Shown here in pieces: positions 11,404-21,552 of a DNA stretch of 64,000 nucleotides. The DNA is from Lichtheimia corymbifera B2541 (Eukaryota > Mucoromycota > Mucoromycetes > Mucorales > Lichtheimiaceae). The notes beneath the pieces are model-generated. The model made no database searches, was not told the origin of the DNA, and worked only from the letters and a program-made list of their open reading frames with translations. The stretch spans positions 35,886-99,885 of the forward strand of contig JNEU01000770.1 of the NCBI GenBank assembly GCA_000697475.1, given 5' to 3'. The stretch's first letter is position 1, and the number at the start of each line of letters is the position of its first letter. A program made the translations under genes and the position numbers.

Positions 11404-12717
11404 CACCCTTCCACTGATGATGTTCAAGCATGTCATATATCAAGTTTTTTTTTCAATATTGCCTTATCCACATATCATGTGTAATTGTGGTGAATGGGGT
11501 GAATAATGACAAATAAAAGCAAAGGAACACAAATAGCTTTTACATCTTAATTCTCGTATGGGCGTATAGCACGATAGTAGAGAAAGATGCAAAGGATGTG
11601 TGTGTAGCAATACATTTAATGTGGTCGTATTGGATCATGCGCATGAATGGAAAGCAGTTCGTATGTAAAGATCAGCGTATGCTTGCATTCTTATGACGGA
11701 TAATGATGCTCAATCGATAATCTCAATGTCATTTGATATACATGCGCACCACAGTAAGTGAGATGGATGGTTGCACACCAGTGTACCAATATCCTGGCTT
11801 CATCCAATTTAGCACCTTTTGTGGGTTGTACATATACATTTCAAGGATGCTACTTTACATCAAAGCATGTTGTCAATCCGGATCACAAACACCAGGCTCC
11901 CCAATCGGAAGGCTAGCAAGAGACATAGCCGACTAGGAGCCCTCTATCATTACATACGGTTAAAGTTAGCCGAACTTAGAAGTATGCAAACAATGAAATT
12001 AAATATAATCTTCTTTGAGTGGTGGTGGAAGTACAATGAGCATTTTGATATCTCTCGCAACAAAGAACAAATAGAATCAACACCATGGATCCAAGAGTTA
12101 GGCTCTTCTTACGTATGCGATCACTACATGTAGTATGGAGCAATGACGGCGATCATACTGCGATAAAAGCTTAGAAGGCCAATGATGGCTATCATGCCAT
12201 GCACAAACGTCTTGTATAACTTCCATCGGAAATCAGGTAGGCGTGCACGGTGATTGGCTAGTATTTGACTCCCACATTCACACACTGCATAAAGCATTTC
12301 TACACACGCACACGCTCTTCGATCCACAGAAACGGACAATGACACAGCCACCATGATGCTCGTATTGTACTCTATCATATTGCTTAAAGATTTGGAAATC
12401 GTTGTGGAGAAAGGCCAACGTATTCCTCAAGCAAACTTGCAAATCGGGACATACCTATAATATCACGATTCCGGAAAAGATACCTAATCCTTATCGCAAG
12501 AGAAGAACAGCTTATCTTGTCAAAAGAGAGATATGATCCAAGGCATCGGGTATTCCTATTTTCGTCACTTGTCATACATGGATTCAACACTCACACATGC
12601 ACGGACACATACACACACACGGACACATACACACACTATGCTGTATTCACACGCCATGTCCTCTAAAAACATATAAAAGAGAGGGATGCCCCTCATATCA
12701 CCACTGCATCCAATATC
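11404..12717. other. Intergenic region upstream of amine oxidase
   Basis: About 1.3 kb without a convincing gene; the open frames are short and lack codon or motif support. CA-rich runs occur near 12590-12645. The last 50 bases hold the amine oxidase TATA box. Confidence 0.35.
12672..12679 (+). promoter_or_regulatory. TATA box of copper amine oxidase gene
   Basis: TATAAAAG lies 46 bases upstream of the ATG at 12718, in an otherwise mixed sequence. Placement fits a short-leader fungal promoter. Confidence 0.5.
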
Positions 12718-14964
12718 ATGTCTTCTTCTTCTTCTGCTACTCCTAAACCTCACCCCTTGGACCCCCTTTCAGCTGACGAGATACGCCGTGCAGCTGCCAT
12801 CATCCGCGAAAAACGTGGCCAAGACACGTCCTATGTTTTCAACTCGTTGACGCTCAAGGAGCCTGCCAAACAGCAAATGATGTTATACCTTGGATGGGTT
12901 AACTCATCATCTCAGCCCAAGCCTGTTACCATTGATCGTGAAGTCTTTGCTGTTTTGATTGATCGTCCATCTGGCCTAGTGCACGAGATGACTGTGAATT
13001 TGGACAAGAGTGCAGTTACAAGCTGGAACAAGGTTGAAGGTAGACAACCCACTATAAACATTTTTGAGATGCTGGAGGCCGAAAGGGAAATCCTCAAGGA
13101 TGAGCGTGTCAAAGACCAATGCCGACAACTTGGTATCACCGATATGTCGATGGTGTATGCAGACCCCTGGGGAGTTGGTTATCACGAGATCAAGGGGAAA
13201 CGTTTAGTACAAGCATTGCTATATGCACGCACCTCTCCCGATGACAACCAATATGCGCATCCTCTTGATTTTAACCCACTTTATGGTAAGATCTAAAGCT
13301 TTTCATGACCCTGCGTGTTGAAATCAGATGACTGACATCATATGTGTTTAGATCTCAACGCAAAAAAGGTGCTCGATATTGTGGTGTCGAAACGACGTAA
13401 CAGCAGCTTTGAGCGACCTGTCATCCCAATGGCCAACCATCACTTTTTACCGGAGCACTTGGGTGAGGATCGTTTACGCAAGGACATCAAGCCTATCGAA
13501 ATTACACAACCCCAAGGTGTCAGCTTTTCTATTCGTGATGGTCATCAGTTGCATTGGCAAAAATGGGATATGCACTTGTCATTCAATTATCGGGAAGGTT
13601 TGGTTATCAATAACCTGAGCTACCGTGATATGGATAGTACTGTGCGCCCTATTATCTACCGGATGTCTCTTGCCGAGATGGTGGTTCCTTATGCAAACCC
13701 GTATAAGCCTTACAATCACAAGATGGCTTTTGATGTTGGTGAATATGGTCTTGGCAATCTTACAAATTCCCTTGAGCTCGGCTGCGATTGTGTTGGCAAG
13801 ATTTGTTATTTGGATGCCGTACTAAGTGATCTCAATGGTGACCCTTGGCATATCCCTAATGCCATTTGCATCCATGAAGAGGATACCGGTTTATTATTCA
13901 AGCATTCTGATTATCGCACTGGCAAAGCTCACTCTGCTCGGTCACGTCGGCTTGTAATCTCACATATTGTCACCGGTAAGTGAATGGGGAAATAGGGTGT
14001 GAAGGTGTCATCGTTGGTATTTGGCCTAATCTTTATTTGGGGGGGGTGTATGTACCATCAGCTGCAAACTACGACTATGGGTTGTACTACTACTTTTATC
14101 AAGATGGCACGATCCAATATGAAGTTAAGGCTACAGGCGAGTTGAATACACAAGTACTCGCAGAAGATGAGGTATGCACGCTTTTTGTTCTTGTTGGCGA
14201 AGGCCACATGATCTGGTTTTAATGTTGCCACATAGGATGCCGCACCTTATGGAACCATAGTTGCACCACAAGTGGATGCCCAACATCATCAGCATTTATT
14301 CAGCATGCGTATTGATCCCATGTTGGATGGTCCAAACAACTCTGTTGCTGAGGTCGATGTTGTTGCTTCAGATTTGCCTGTTGGTCATCCACACAATAGC
14401 GTTGGCAATTCATTCTATCCCGTGACCAAGGTGTTTAATACCACTGACGAGGCCAAGACGATGGCAAGTGTTGAGCGTCATCGCACATGGAAGATTATAA
14501 ACGAGAGCAAGATCCATCCATATGCCAAACAGCCTGTGGGATTTAAAATGATGGCTCATCCTACACCACCTCTCTTGCCAAAGCCTGGATCCATTGTATA
14601 TGAGCGTGCCATGTTTGCAAGCAAGACGTTGTGGGTAACTCCTCATAACGATAAACAACTCTATCCTGGAGGCTTTTACTGCTACCAAAGCGAACCAAGC
14701 GAGAATTTAGGCCTGCCTCAGTGGACAAAGGAGACTCAAAATGTGCGTGACACTGACATTGTTTGCTGGCTCAACTTTGGTATCACCCATATACCACGTG
14801 TCGAGGACTTCCCCATCATGCCAATAGAGACGTGCGGTATCATGCTCAAGCCTGCCAACTTTTTCCTTTGTAATCCCGGCATTGATATTCCTCCCAGCAC
14901 ACGTCAATCAACAAAGAGCGCTTATGCAAATGATGCAACATGCTGTCGCAAGAATAACCTCTAG
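12718..14964 (+). CDS. Copper amine oxidase (TPQ-dependent)
   Basis: Four exons (12718-13285, 13352-13975, 14062-14171, 14236-14964) give 676 residues, the usual size of fungal copper amine oxidases. The enzyme oxidises primary amines to aldehydes, releasing ammonia and H2O2. The catalytic parts are all visible: the base Asp317 in FDVGEYGLG, the cofactor-precursor Tyr401 in ANYDYG (self-processed to topaquinone), copper ligands His452 and His454 in HHQH, and the third ligand His619 in THIPRVEDFP. The Asp-Tyr and Tyr-His spacings match the yeast enzymes. The N-terminus has no signal peptide. The C-terminus (CCRKNNL) is not a canonical PTS1, so peroxisomal targeting is not shown. Intron 3 splits the gene shortly after the cofactor Tyr. 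Confidence 0.93.
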
Positions 14965-15207
14965 ACATGTCCCATTATAATCACCTTTTCAACAATTCAA
15001 TCATCATACCTATTCCCAAAACCATAAAGTATATATGTTTATTCATAACAACCTGATACTACATGTTTGCATGAAAATGAAAGGGCACTATAATTCAGCT
15101 TGTAGCTATTCATACATACCAAACATGCATCCCATCCGTTCTATATACCAGGTCCACACCACATCACTTGGATCAAATTGCTGCATAAGATGATATTCAT
15201 TTATTTA

Positions 15208-16776
15208 TTACGTGGATATACTATCCGCTTTAGCTTGTTTGGCTTGATTGACAATAGCTTCCAGCAGGCGAATACTTCTACTTTCAGGAGGCATGCCGTG
15301 AAGCACCGCATTGGGGGAATAGCCAAATCCAATATTGTACTCTGCGTTCCAGAAAAAGAGGCTCCCACTATATCCTGCCCAACCTGTAAACTCAAGCCCA
15401 CCAATCTTGATGTAGTCTAAAATTGCAAATCCACCACGCGTAGAACGAACAGGCATGCGAAGACATAGATCGTATTCCACTTCCATCGGTTCGCTGGCTA
15501 ATGCATACGTCTGAGCACTAAGTAAATCCGGTTCCCCTGCTACGACAGCTTTTCCTCCATTGGCCATCATGGCTGCAAGTTTAGCAATCTATAAGAATAT
15601 ATCTATCAGTAATGCTTTCAATGCATTGTACCCGCCCCCTAAAATCTTACCGAGCGTGCGTTTGTGTAACCTGAATATGCAGGACCTTCCAATCGACGGT
15701 AGCGTAAACTGGTAATGCGATCAGGAGTAGCACCATCGGGGCCCATTTGTGCACCAGTATTGACGAGCACCTGGTATTTATCTGTGAATGCATACCAAAA
15801 TACTTTCACCGTATCCATTCCTCCAAGCAAATGGTGGTAGAGCCGATGATACCAAGGTAGCATATAAAAGTGGGCAATGCGATCATCGTATTCTTGCTGA
15901 TAGGGCTTAAGACGCCATTCGATATTATAATCATCGTTGAACTTGGCAGCCACTGTGTCCACTGTTTCATTGGCAGCTCGCTTGAGAACATCATTGATGT
16001 ACCATCCTCCAACAATAGCATGATAACTTCGTTTCCTTTCACCATCAAAAATGTGCCGTTGTGACGCAAGGATGTTCGAGAAACGCTCAGGGTCTTCCAT
16101 TTCAGCAGACGTAACGGGGCGATCGAGAAATGGTACTCCTGCAACGTGTTGCATCTAGAAACAAAGCATAAGGTAAGGAACACCCTTGCCATCGTCGTAT
16201 TCCTCGCAATGAACTTCTTACCAAATCACCGAGCGTTACATTTTCCTTGTTGCCTTGTGCGAAATCTGGCCAATACGTTGCGATCTTTTCGTCATATGAT
16301 AAAGCGCCTTTGTCGACAATGTGAGCCACGCTGATGGCCGTCTGTGATAGAGAGGGTTGTGGTGAACAAAAGAAGAGAGAATGGAAAAGGCAACATCTCC
16401 GCTTGCTTACCAGCATCTTGGTAGATGAATACACCATGTTCAACGTGTCATCAGTGTAGGGGGTTCCCTTGGCAACATCCTGCCATCCACCTCGCACATC
16501 TAATACCAACTGTCCATTCACATAAGCAGCTACGCCAGCACCGATATCATCTCCACGTTCAATGTTATCCTTGAATAAATCAACCACATGGGCATAATCC
16601 TTGTCCACATGCAATATTTGTATCGGTGGTTCAGGCAAGCATCCCGTGTTGAATAGTGAGCATGATAATGGCGTGAATGGTCCCCTTGAAAAAACACGAA
16701 AGGCAGCTCCTGCTAATAGTGCACTACTGAGGAGAATGGCGTGTTGTCCGTATGATAGCAACCTTGAGCGTTTCAT
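15208..16776 (-). CDS. Membrane-anchored beta-lactamase-like serine hydrolase, paralog 1
   Basis: Four exons (16776-16411, 16341-16222, 16154-15651, 15588-15208) give 456 residues. An N-terminal hydrophobic helix (HAILLSSALLAGAAF) suggests a membrane anchor or signal. The class C beta-lactamase/esterase fold is shown by the SxxK motif at Ser117-Lys120 (VYSSTKML), directly before intron 1, and by the Tyr motif region SYHAIVGGWYIND. A C-terminal GWAGYSGSLFFWN takes the place of the usual HxG strand. Such fungal proteins (LACTB/EstB-like) usually act as esterases or peptidases, not in antibiotic resistance. It is paralogous to 25477-26993, with the same four-exon structure and two exons of identical length. 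The substrate is unknown. Confidence 0.88.
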
Positions 16777-17181
16777 GGTGTAAAAGAAAAACAACGTTCT
16801 GCTGCTTACATCTTTATATTATAATGTAATTATCTCCGCATTACATGGGAACTAGCAATCTATATTCGCTTACAAATAGTTCGCAGTGCTGGAATGTGTG
16901 TCTTTTGTTTCTTCCATATGGAATGAGGAGGTGATTTGTGTAACCGACTGTGCAGATCCTGGCGAATTGATATCAGCACAAGAGTTGGCAGGTCGTTTTC
17001 ATGCCATATTTCGAGTAATGTTTATGTCGTGTAGGAGGAGAATAATGGTAGAGTTCATGCTTTTGACACGACCTAAACAACACATAAATCTGCCGTTTTG
17101 AAACGTCGGTTTAGAGGCAGCTGGTTTTACACGAGAGCGATGGGGGCGGGAAAGGATATGTGATCAGTCATTGGATTGTTC
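16777..17181. other. Intergenic region
   Basis: Upstream flank of hydrolase paralog 1. An AT-rich TTTATATTATAATG stretch near 16811-16826 could serve as a core promoter. No gene is seen. Confidence 0.35.
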
Positions 17182-17353
17182 ATTGGATTATACGACCGGG
17201 CCGCAGGGCGCTATTACTACCATGATTGGATTATATGGCCGGGCCGCAGGGCGCAATTACTACCATGATTGGGTTATATGAACGGGCCGTAGAGTGTTAT
17301 TGCTAACATGATTGGACACATAAACGGGCCACAGGATGCTATTGTCATCATCT
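17182..17353. repeat. 43-bp tandem repeat, four units
   Basis: Units begin with ATTGG(A/G) at 17182, 17225, 17268 and 17311, exactly 43 bp apart. The core is TTATAT-A-CGGGCCGCAGGGCGC followed by ATTACTACCATG. The first three units are close; the fourth is more diverged. The GC-rich core stands out from its AT-rich surroundings. Confidence 0.85.
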
Positions 17354-17800
17354 GCTCATTGAGACTATTCTTTTTTACATCCCTCATTCGATTCAATATG
17401 ATTGGCACAGCGAGAGAAAATGTGGTCAAGAAACATTTTTTATTCATTCAAAAGCCACAAAAACCTGCCATGAGGATTACTAGAGGCACTACACTTTCTA
17501 GTCTTTATAATGCTGTGTATAAATAACCCATACGACGAGGTGGTACTGCTTGCCATGCAAGCAGGCATACAGGATTTCCAAGATGAAACTACTCCTAGTA
17601 ATAAAAGGTTCGTGGTTGAGGATTCTTTTTCAAAGTTGCGTGTTCTTCGTGGCCAAGTACATGATTATTCATGGTCGTGATGACTTGACTTCGTGGGTGA
17701 GGGCCTTTGATGTCATGGTTGTGGATTTCATTGTTCGCTGGTGGCGGGAAATTTTCAACCCTGTAAGTTTAACTTTAATCACCAAGCGTGCATTGTTCAC
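17354..17800. other. Non-genic stretch with an open frame
   Basis: It holds a TATA-like TGTATAAATA near 17515-17525 and an ATG-led open frame (about 17582-17918) beginning MKLLLVIKG. That frame runs into the inverted duplication and has no family support, so it is not called as a gene. Confidence 0.3.
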
Positions 17801-17809
17801 CACTGCCAT

Positions 17810-18205
17810 CTCTTTGTTCACACCTACACATGGGAATTCTGTTATACATAGCCTTTTATTCAATGATGGAATTTTCGTATTTGTGGAAGATGCATTTAAT
17901 GTATGCAACGGAAAATGAAAAAAGTGGGCACCCCCTTTTATGATTACTATGAACACTCATTAATAGCCGAAACATTCTCCTTCGTACATAGTGATGCATG
18001 CGGCTATAAAGGTACACAAACCTAGCGTTTTATTCTCAAAAACATCGCTGCGAGCATAGGTGCTATGGGAAGTATAGGTTTACTGCGCAGCATTTTTCAC
18101 TTTCCATTCTATACATTAAATGCATCATCCACAAATATAAGAATTCCATCATTGAATAAAACTCTATGCATACCAGAATTGCCATGTGCAGCTGGAATAA
18201 AGAGA
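17810..18205. repeat. Imperfect inverted duplication (arms 17810-17930 and 18085-18205)
   Basis: The right arm read on the plus strand and the left arm on the minus strand both encode HFP-TLNASSTN-IPSLNK-LCI-E-PC. They share CATTAAATGCATC and ATTCCATCATTGAATAAAA at base level. A spacer of about 155 bp separates the arms. The arms are not identical, so the duplication is old. Confidence 0.7.
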
Positions 18206-18564
18206 TGGCGGTACTGGCAGTATTCATATGCAAATATGAGAAAGCTGCTGGGTGCTGTCATGCATATATAAAAAGACGTATTTTGTTATGGTCATGATGC
18301 TTGAATGGATAGCGTTCAAGCCAGGATTGCTCGCCGAATACATGTAAATGTTGTAGGTAGCTATGCAATCAGCTATATATAGCTAAGGAGCAATGATTTT
18401 ACTATGGGTTTACATATACGTTCATGCAACCACATTACAAGCAACATTTGCTATACATATTTACAATAAGAGTCTATCAATATATAAGCTGCCCTGGACC
18501 AACGTTGACAACAGCGGGCACATCGCTTCATCAACAGCCTACCCAACTATTTAAGTCAAGCTGC
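18206..18564. other. Non-genic AT-rich stretch
   Basis: No gene, RNA gene or clear repeat is recognised between the inverted duplication and the hairpin. Confidence 0.3.
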
Positions 18565-18893
18565 CAGCTAATAGCCACTTCCTCCCATTTCCAACTGTTA
18601 CCTATTCCAACGCATTTAACGATGCTCCTCCTCCAGATATTTATTTCCGTCATTCAATCGTCTTGATCCCTGCTGATTTGACGGAGTTACGATCAAAGAG
18701 AGGGTACATCAGTTGAGATTGGTAGTGCATACTGTATACAGGTTGATGTACTCTCTCTTTGGCCGTAACTAGTTAAATCAGCAGGGATCAAGACGATTGA
18801 ATGATGGGAATAAATATCTGGAGGACGAGCATCGTTAATATGCAGTGGTTTTGTAAGCAGTCATTAATGGAAGGTATTGGCTATCAGCTGCCA
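18565..18893. repeat. Long hairpin (inverted repeat, arms of ~150 bp)
   Basis: The left arm starts near CTGCCAGCTAATAGCC (18565) and the right arm ends near CTATCAGCTGCCAA (18893). The inner part is strongest: TAACGATGCTC through CGTCTTGATCCCTGCTGATTT at 18617-18682 pairs with 18770-18837 with few mismatches, and a further block near the loop (AAAGAGAG-GTACATCA) also pairs. The loop is about 30 bp. It could be a MITE-like element or give a long double-stranded RNA if transcribed. Confidence 0.8.
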
Positions 18894-18924
18894 ATTTCAC
18901 TAGTAGTGTATAGAGTATCATCCA

Positions 18925-19530
18925 TTGATCCTTCCATTTTGCATAATGCGCTGTGTTACATAAACATGTCCCTTTGCATCTTTGCCTCTATCAAGGTCTA
19001 GCCATTTGACAATGTACAAAGACAACTCTTATATACCATCACACTTATAGCATATGTAAAACATAAAGGCACTTATATCTCTAAACCTTACAATGAAGCG
19101 TGGGGGCTTTAATAGAACAAAGTTGCTCGGCTGGGTCGACCGCACCTTGTGTGCAAGTTTCACGATCAAGGTGGGAAATACCAGTTTTCGAAATGTCGCC
19201 ACCAGCCAAAAATAATTTTTGGTGGTCGTTGAAAAAAAATTCGAGGTCAACCCGAAATGGCGAAATCTGGGGTTGCCCATGACGAACTTGAGACTTGGTC
19301 AGGAGCTGCATTCAGGCACGACGAGCAGCTTTGTTCTATTAAAGACCCCACGCTTCATTGTGAAATTTTGAGATATGGCGTCTTTATATTTTCCATATGC
19401 TTTAAGCGAGATGCTATATGTAAAGTGGCCTTTGTTCATTGTCAAATGGCTAGACCTTGATAGAGGCAAAAGATGCAGAGGGGCATGTTTGTGTAACACA
19501 GCGCATTTTGCAGGATTGGAAGAGTCCACT
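18925..19530. mobile_element. Foldback element 1 (non-coding, ~250-bp inverted arms)
   Basis: The ends are inverted copies. Left, TTGCATAATGCGCTGTGTTAC, then CTCTATCAAGGTCTAGCC and ATTTGACAATG. Right, the reverse complement of the same blocks at about 19430-19520. Inside each arm sits one copy of the monomer (CAATGAAGCGTGG, TTTAATAGAACAAAG, GTGCAAGTTTCACG-type). The centre (about 19190-19265) holds a smaller inverted stretch. No transposase is visible, so any mobility would need help in trans. The family matches 42040-42665. Confidence 0.75.
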
Positions 19531-19969
19531 ATAATATAATCCCATTATTGTGAGAGCTTCAGTAGACTAGCTGCCGAAACGGCTTTTGAAGGTGTGAGCA
19601 ACCAAAGAGTGATATGCATGATCTGAACAAAAATGGGTGACAACATTCATCTTGTTTATACGTGTGTATATTAGCATGTGATTGTCAGTGATCATAAACG
19701 GGGAGAAAAGATGATGAAATGTATGTTTAGCATGATGCATCATAAGAGAATGGGTGAGGTTCTTCACTATGAAACCTAGGCCAAGGTGTGATTAATTATT
19801 CCATCCATGAATATGTAAGCAACCACCGGCACCACCAAATTAAGAAAGACGTCAACATCCCTTAGAGTTTCAGCGTAGGATTAACCTGCTATGTAGCTCA
19901 CACAATGTAAGATACTTGAATGTTAACGTCCTCATTTATTTATCAAAAAAAAAAGTGCAAAAGACTAGC
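19531..19969. other. Intergenic region
   Basis: It lies between foldback element 1 and the 3' end of the coiled-coil gene. No feature is recognised apart from a poly-A run at about 19945-19955. Confidence 0.3.
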
Positions 19970-21265
19970 TTAACCATCACCAGCAACATTATCCGCTACA
20001 CAAAAGACCTTGGCAGGAATGACAAATCCGTTATCCGGGTCCTTGGGATCAACAGCAATAAATGGGAAGGAAATGACAAAAAGAACATGGCCATCTTGAT
20101 CGCCTCGACTCGTAGGTTTCATGATTGAGCTGTCAAATCGGGTATCTTTTTCTTCTTGAATAGAACCACAAAATACGTTGATGTCTTGACCTTTCATGGC
20201 TAGGTTGAGTCTTGCAGCACGAGCAACAATGTTTTCGATCTTTTTGCGATGACTTGCGGTATCCCGTATACGTGGATAGATGGGAGTGAGGTGGTCAAGA
20301 ATCAAGTCCACCAATGTATCAAGGGATTGCTCCATACGTGCTTGTTCTTCAGCTCCAGGATGTCGTACTACCAGCGCACTGACCTGCTGTCGAAGACGAT
20401 TGGCCCAATCCGTATTACGTTCCTCGATCCAAGTGCAAATCTCTTTGAAGGTATGATTGATGGAAACACCAGCATGGATGGGTTGATCAAAGATCTCGGC
20501 TCTCAATATCTCATTGATCATCTTTTCAGTGAACATTGTAATCACGCCAGGTTCAAGTCGTTCCACGTCATCTGATTGTAAAAAGTGGTGTCGTATATCG
20601 AATTCTCGATTACCCCAACGATCAAGGATACATGTTGTACCACCTGTGCGATCCATCTTGGACTTGAGACTCATGCAGAGATTGTTGAGAAGATTGGCCA
20701 AGTGATTGATCTCGTATTGGATCGTCGATAAATCATCATCAGTGGGTCGAATGCTGATAGAATGTTGTCAATGATACAAGTGACGACAAGCCATGTCTAT
20801 TTATCTTTACCTCTTGACATGTTCATAAAAGCTGGTTTCCATCCTTCGGTACTCGTTCTTTTTGGCTTCAAGCTCATTCACAACAAGACTGTACGCTTCT
20901 TCAAGTTGACGATAACGTTGTAATTGAGCTTCCATTGACTCAAGGGCATCTTCTTTCTCTTTACGATTGGCTTGTTTTTCCTCCTCGCGTTCTCGTTTCA
21001 AGTCTGCAACAAAGGCATCTTTTTCCCGCTGCAACTCTTCCATAATCTCCTTGTGCATTTGCAACGACTCGGTCAAGGTCGAAATGACGAGGTCTTTGTC
21101 GGAATCAGCGTCTCCATCGATCTCAATGGTGCGTCGTCGATGTTGCTTTTTCTTTTTTATGCTGATATCGCTGCTGCTGCTACGACTATCCACAAGCTCA
21201 GGAACATGCTGTGTACTGGAAGAAGAAACAGAATAGCCTTCACCGTCAATGATATCTGCTGTCAT
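19970..21265 (-). CDS. Coiled-coil protein, function unknown
   Basis: Two exons (21265-20811 and 20753-19970) give 412 residues. The N-terminal 60 residues are serine-rich with a lysine cluster (IKKKKQHRRR). Residues about 65-150 form a strong coiled coil rich in Glu, Lys and Arg (LQREKDAFVADLKRERE and onwards). The C-terminal 260 residues look globular and mostly helical, with WIEERNTDWANRLRQQ and an FPFIAVDPKDPDNGFV segment near the end; I recognise no family. The ATG at 21265 is chosen because it directly follows the pyrimidine-rich leader, although the frame is open further upstream. The intron is GT-AG. A scaffold or cytoskeletal role is only a guess from the coiled coil. Confidence 0.75.
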
Positions 21266-21552
21266 AGTTATATGCGAGTGTAGATAAAGAAAGGAAATAA
21301 AAAAAAAGAGATGAAAAGTCTTGTTCAACTCTCTCCTTTGAGATATGCAAATAGGAGGGGTGAGGGGGAAAACATCACACAACAAGACCACCCCATCCCT
21401 TGACTCCTTGATCCAAGGGTTACTGTAATCATGGCTCCTGGATGTTACACACACGTTCCTGCACAATGCCACATCACATTTAGCGCCGCTTCAAACGTAA
21501 TATAGAAACACATGAAAACGCTTTTATCTTCTATAAACATGTAAACAAGGTA
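21266..21552. other. Intergenic region between coiled-coil gene and KEX2
   Basis: Short gap holding the upstream flank of the coiled-coil gene and the KEX2 3' end. No gene is seen. Confidence 0.3.

Noticed and set aside
17582..17918. Open frame MKLLLVIKG... with a TATA-like box upstream
   Set aside because: Its 3' half is the left arm of an inverted duplication and no family or codon pattern supports it.
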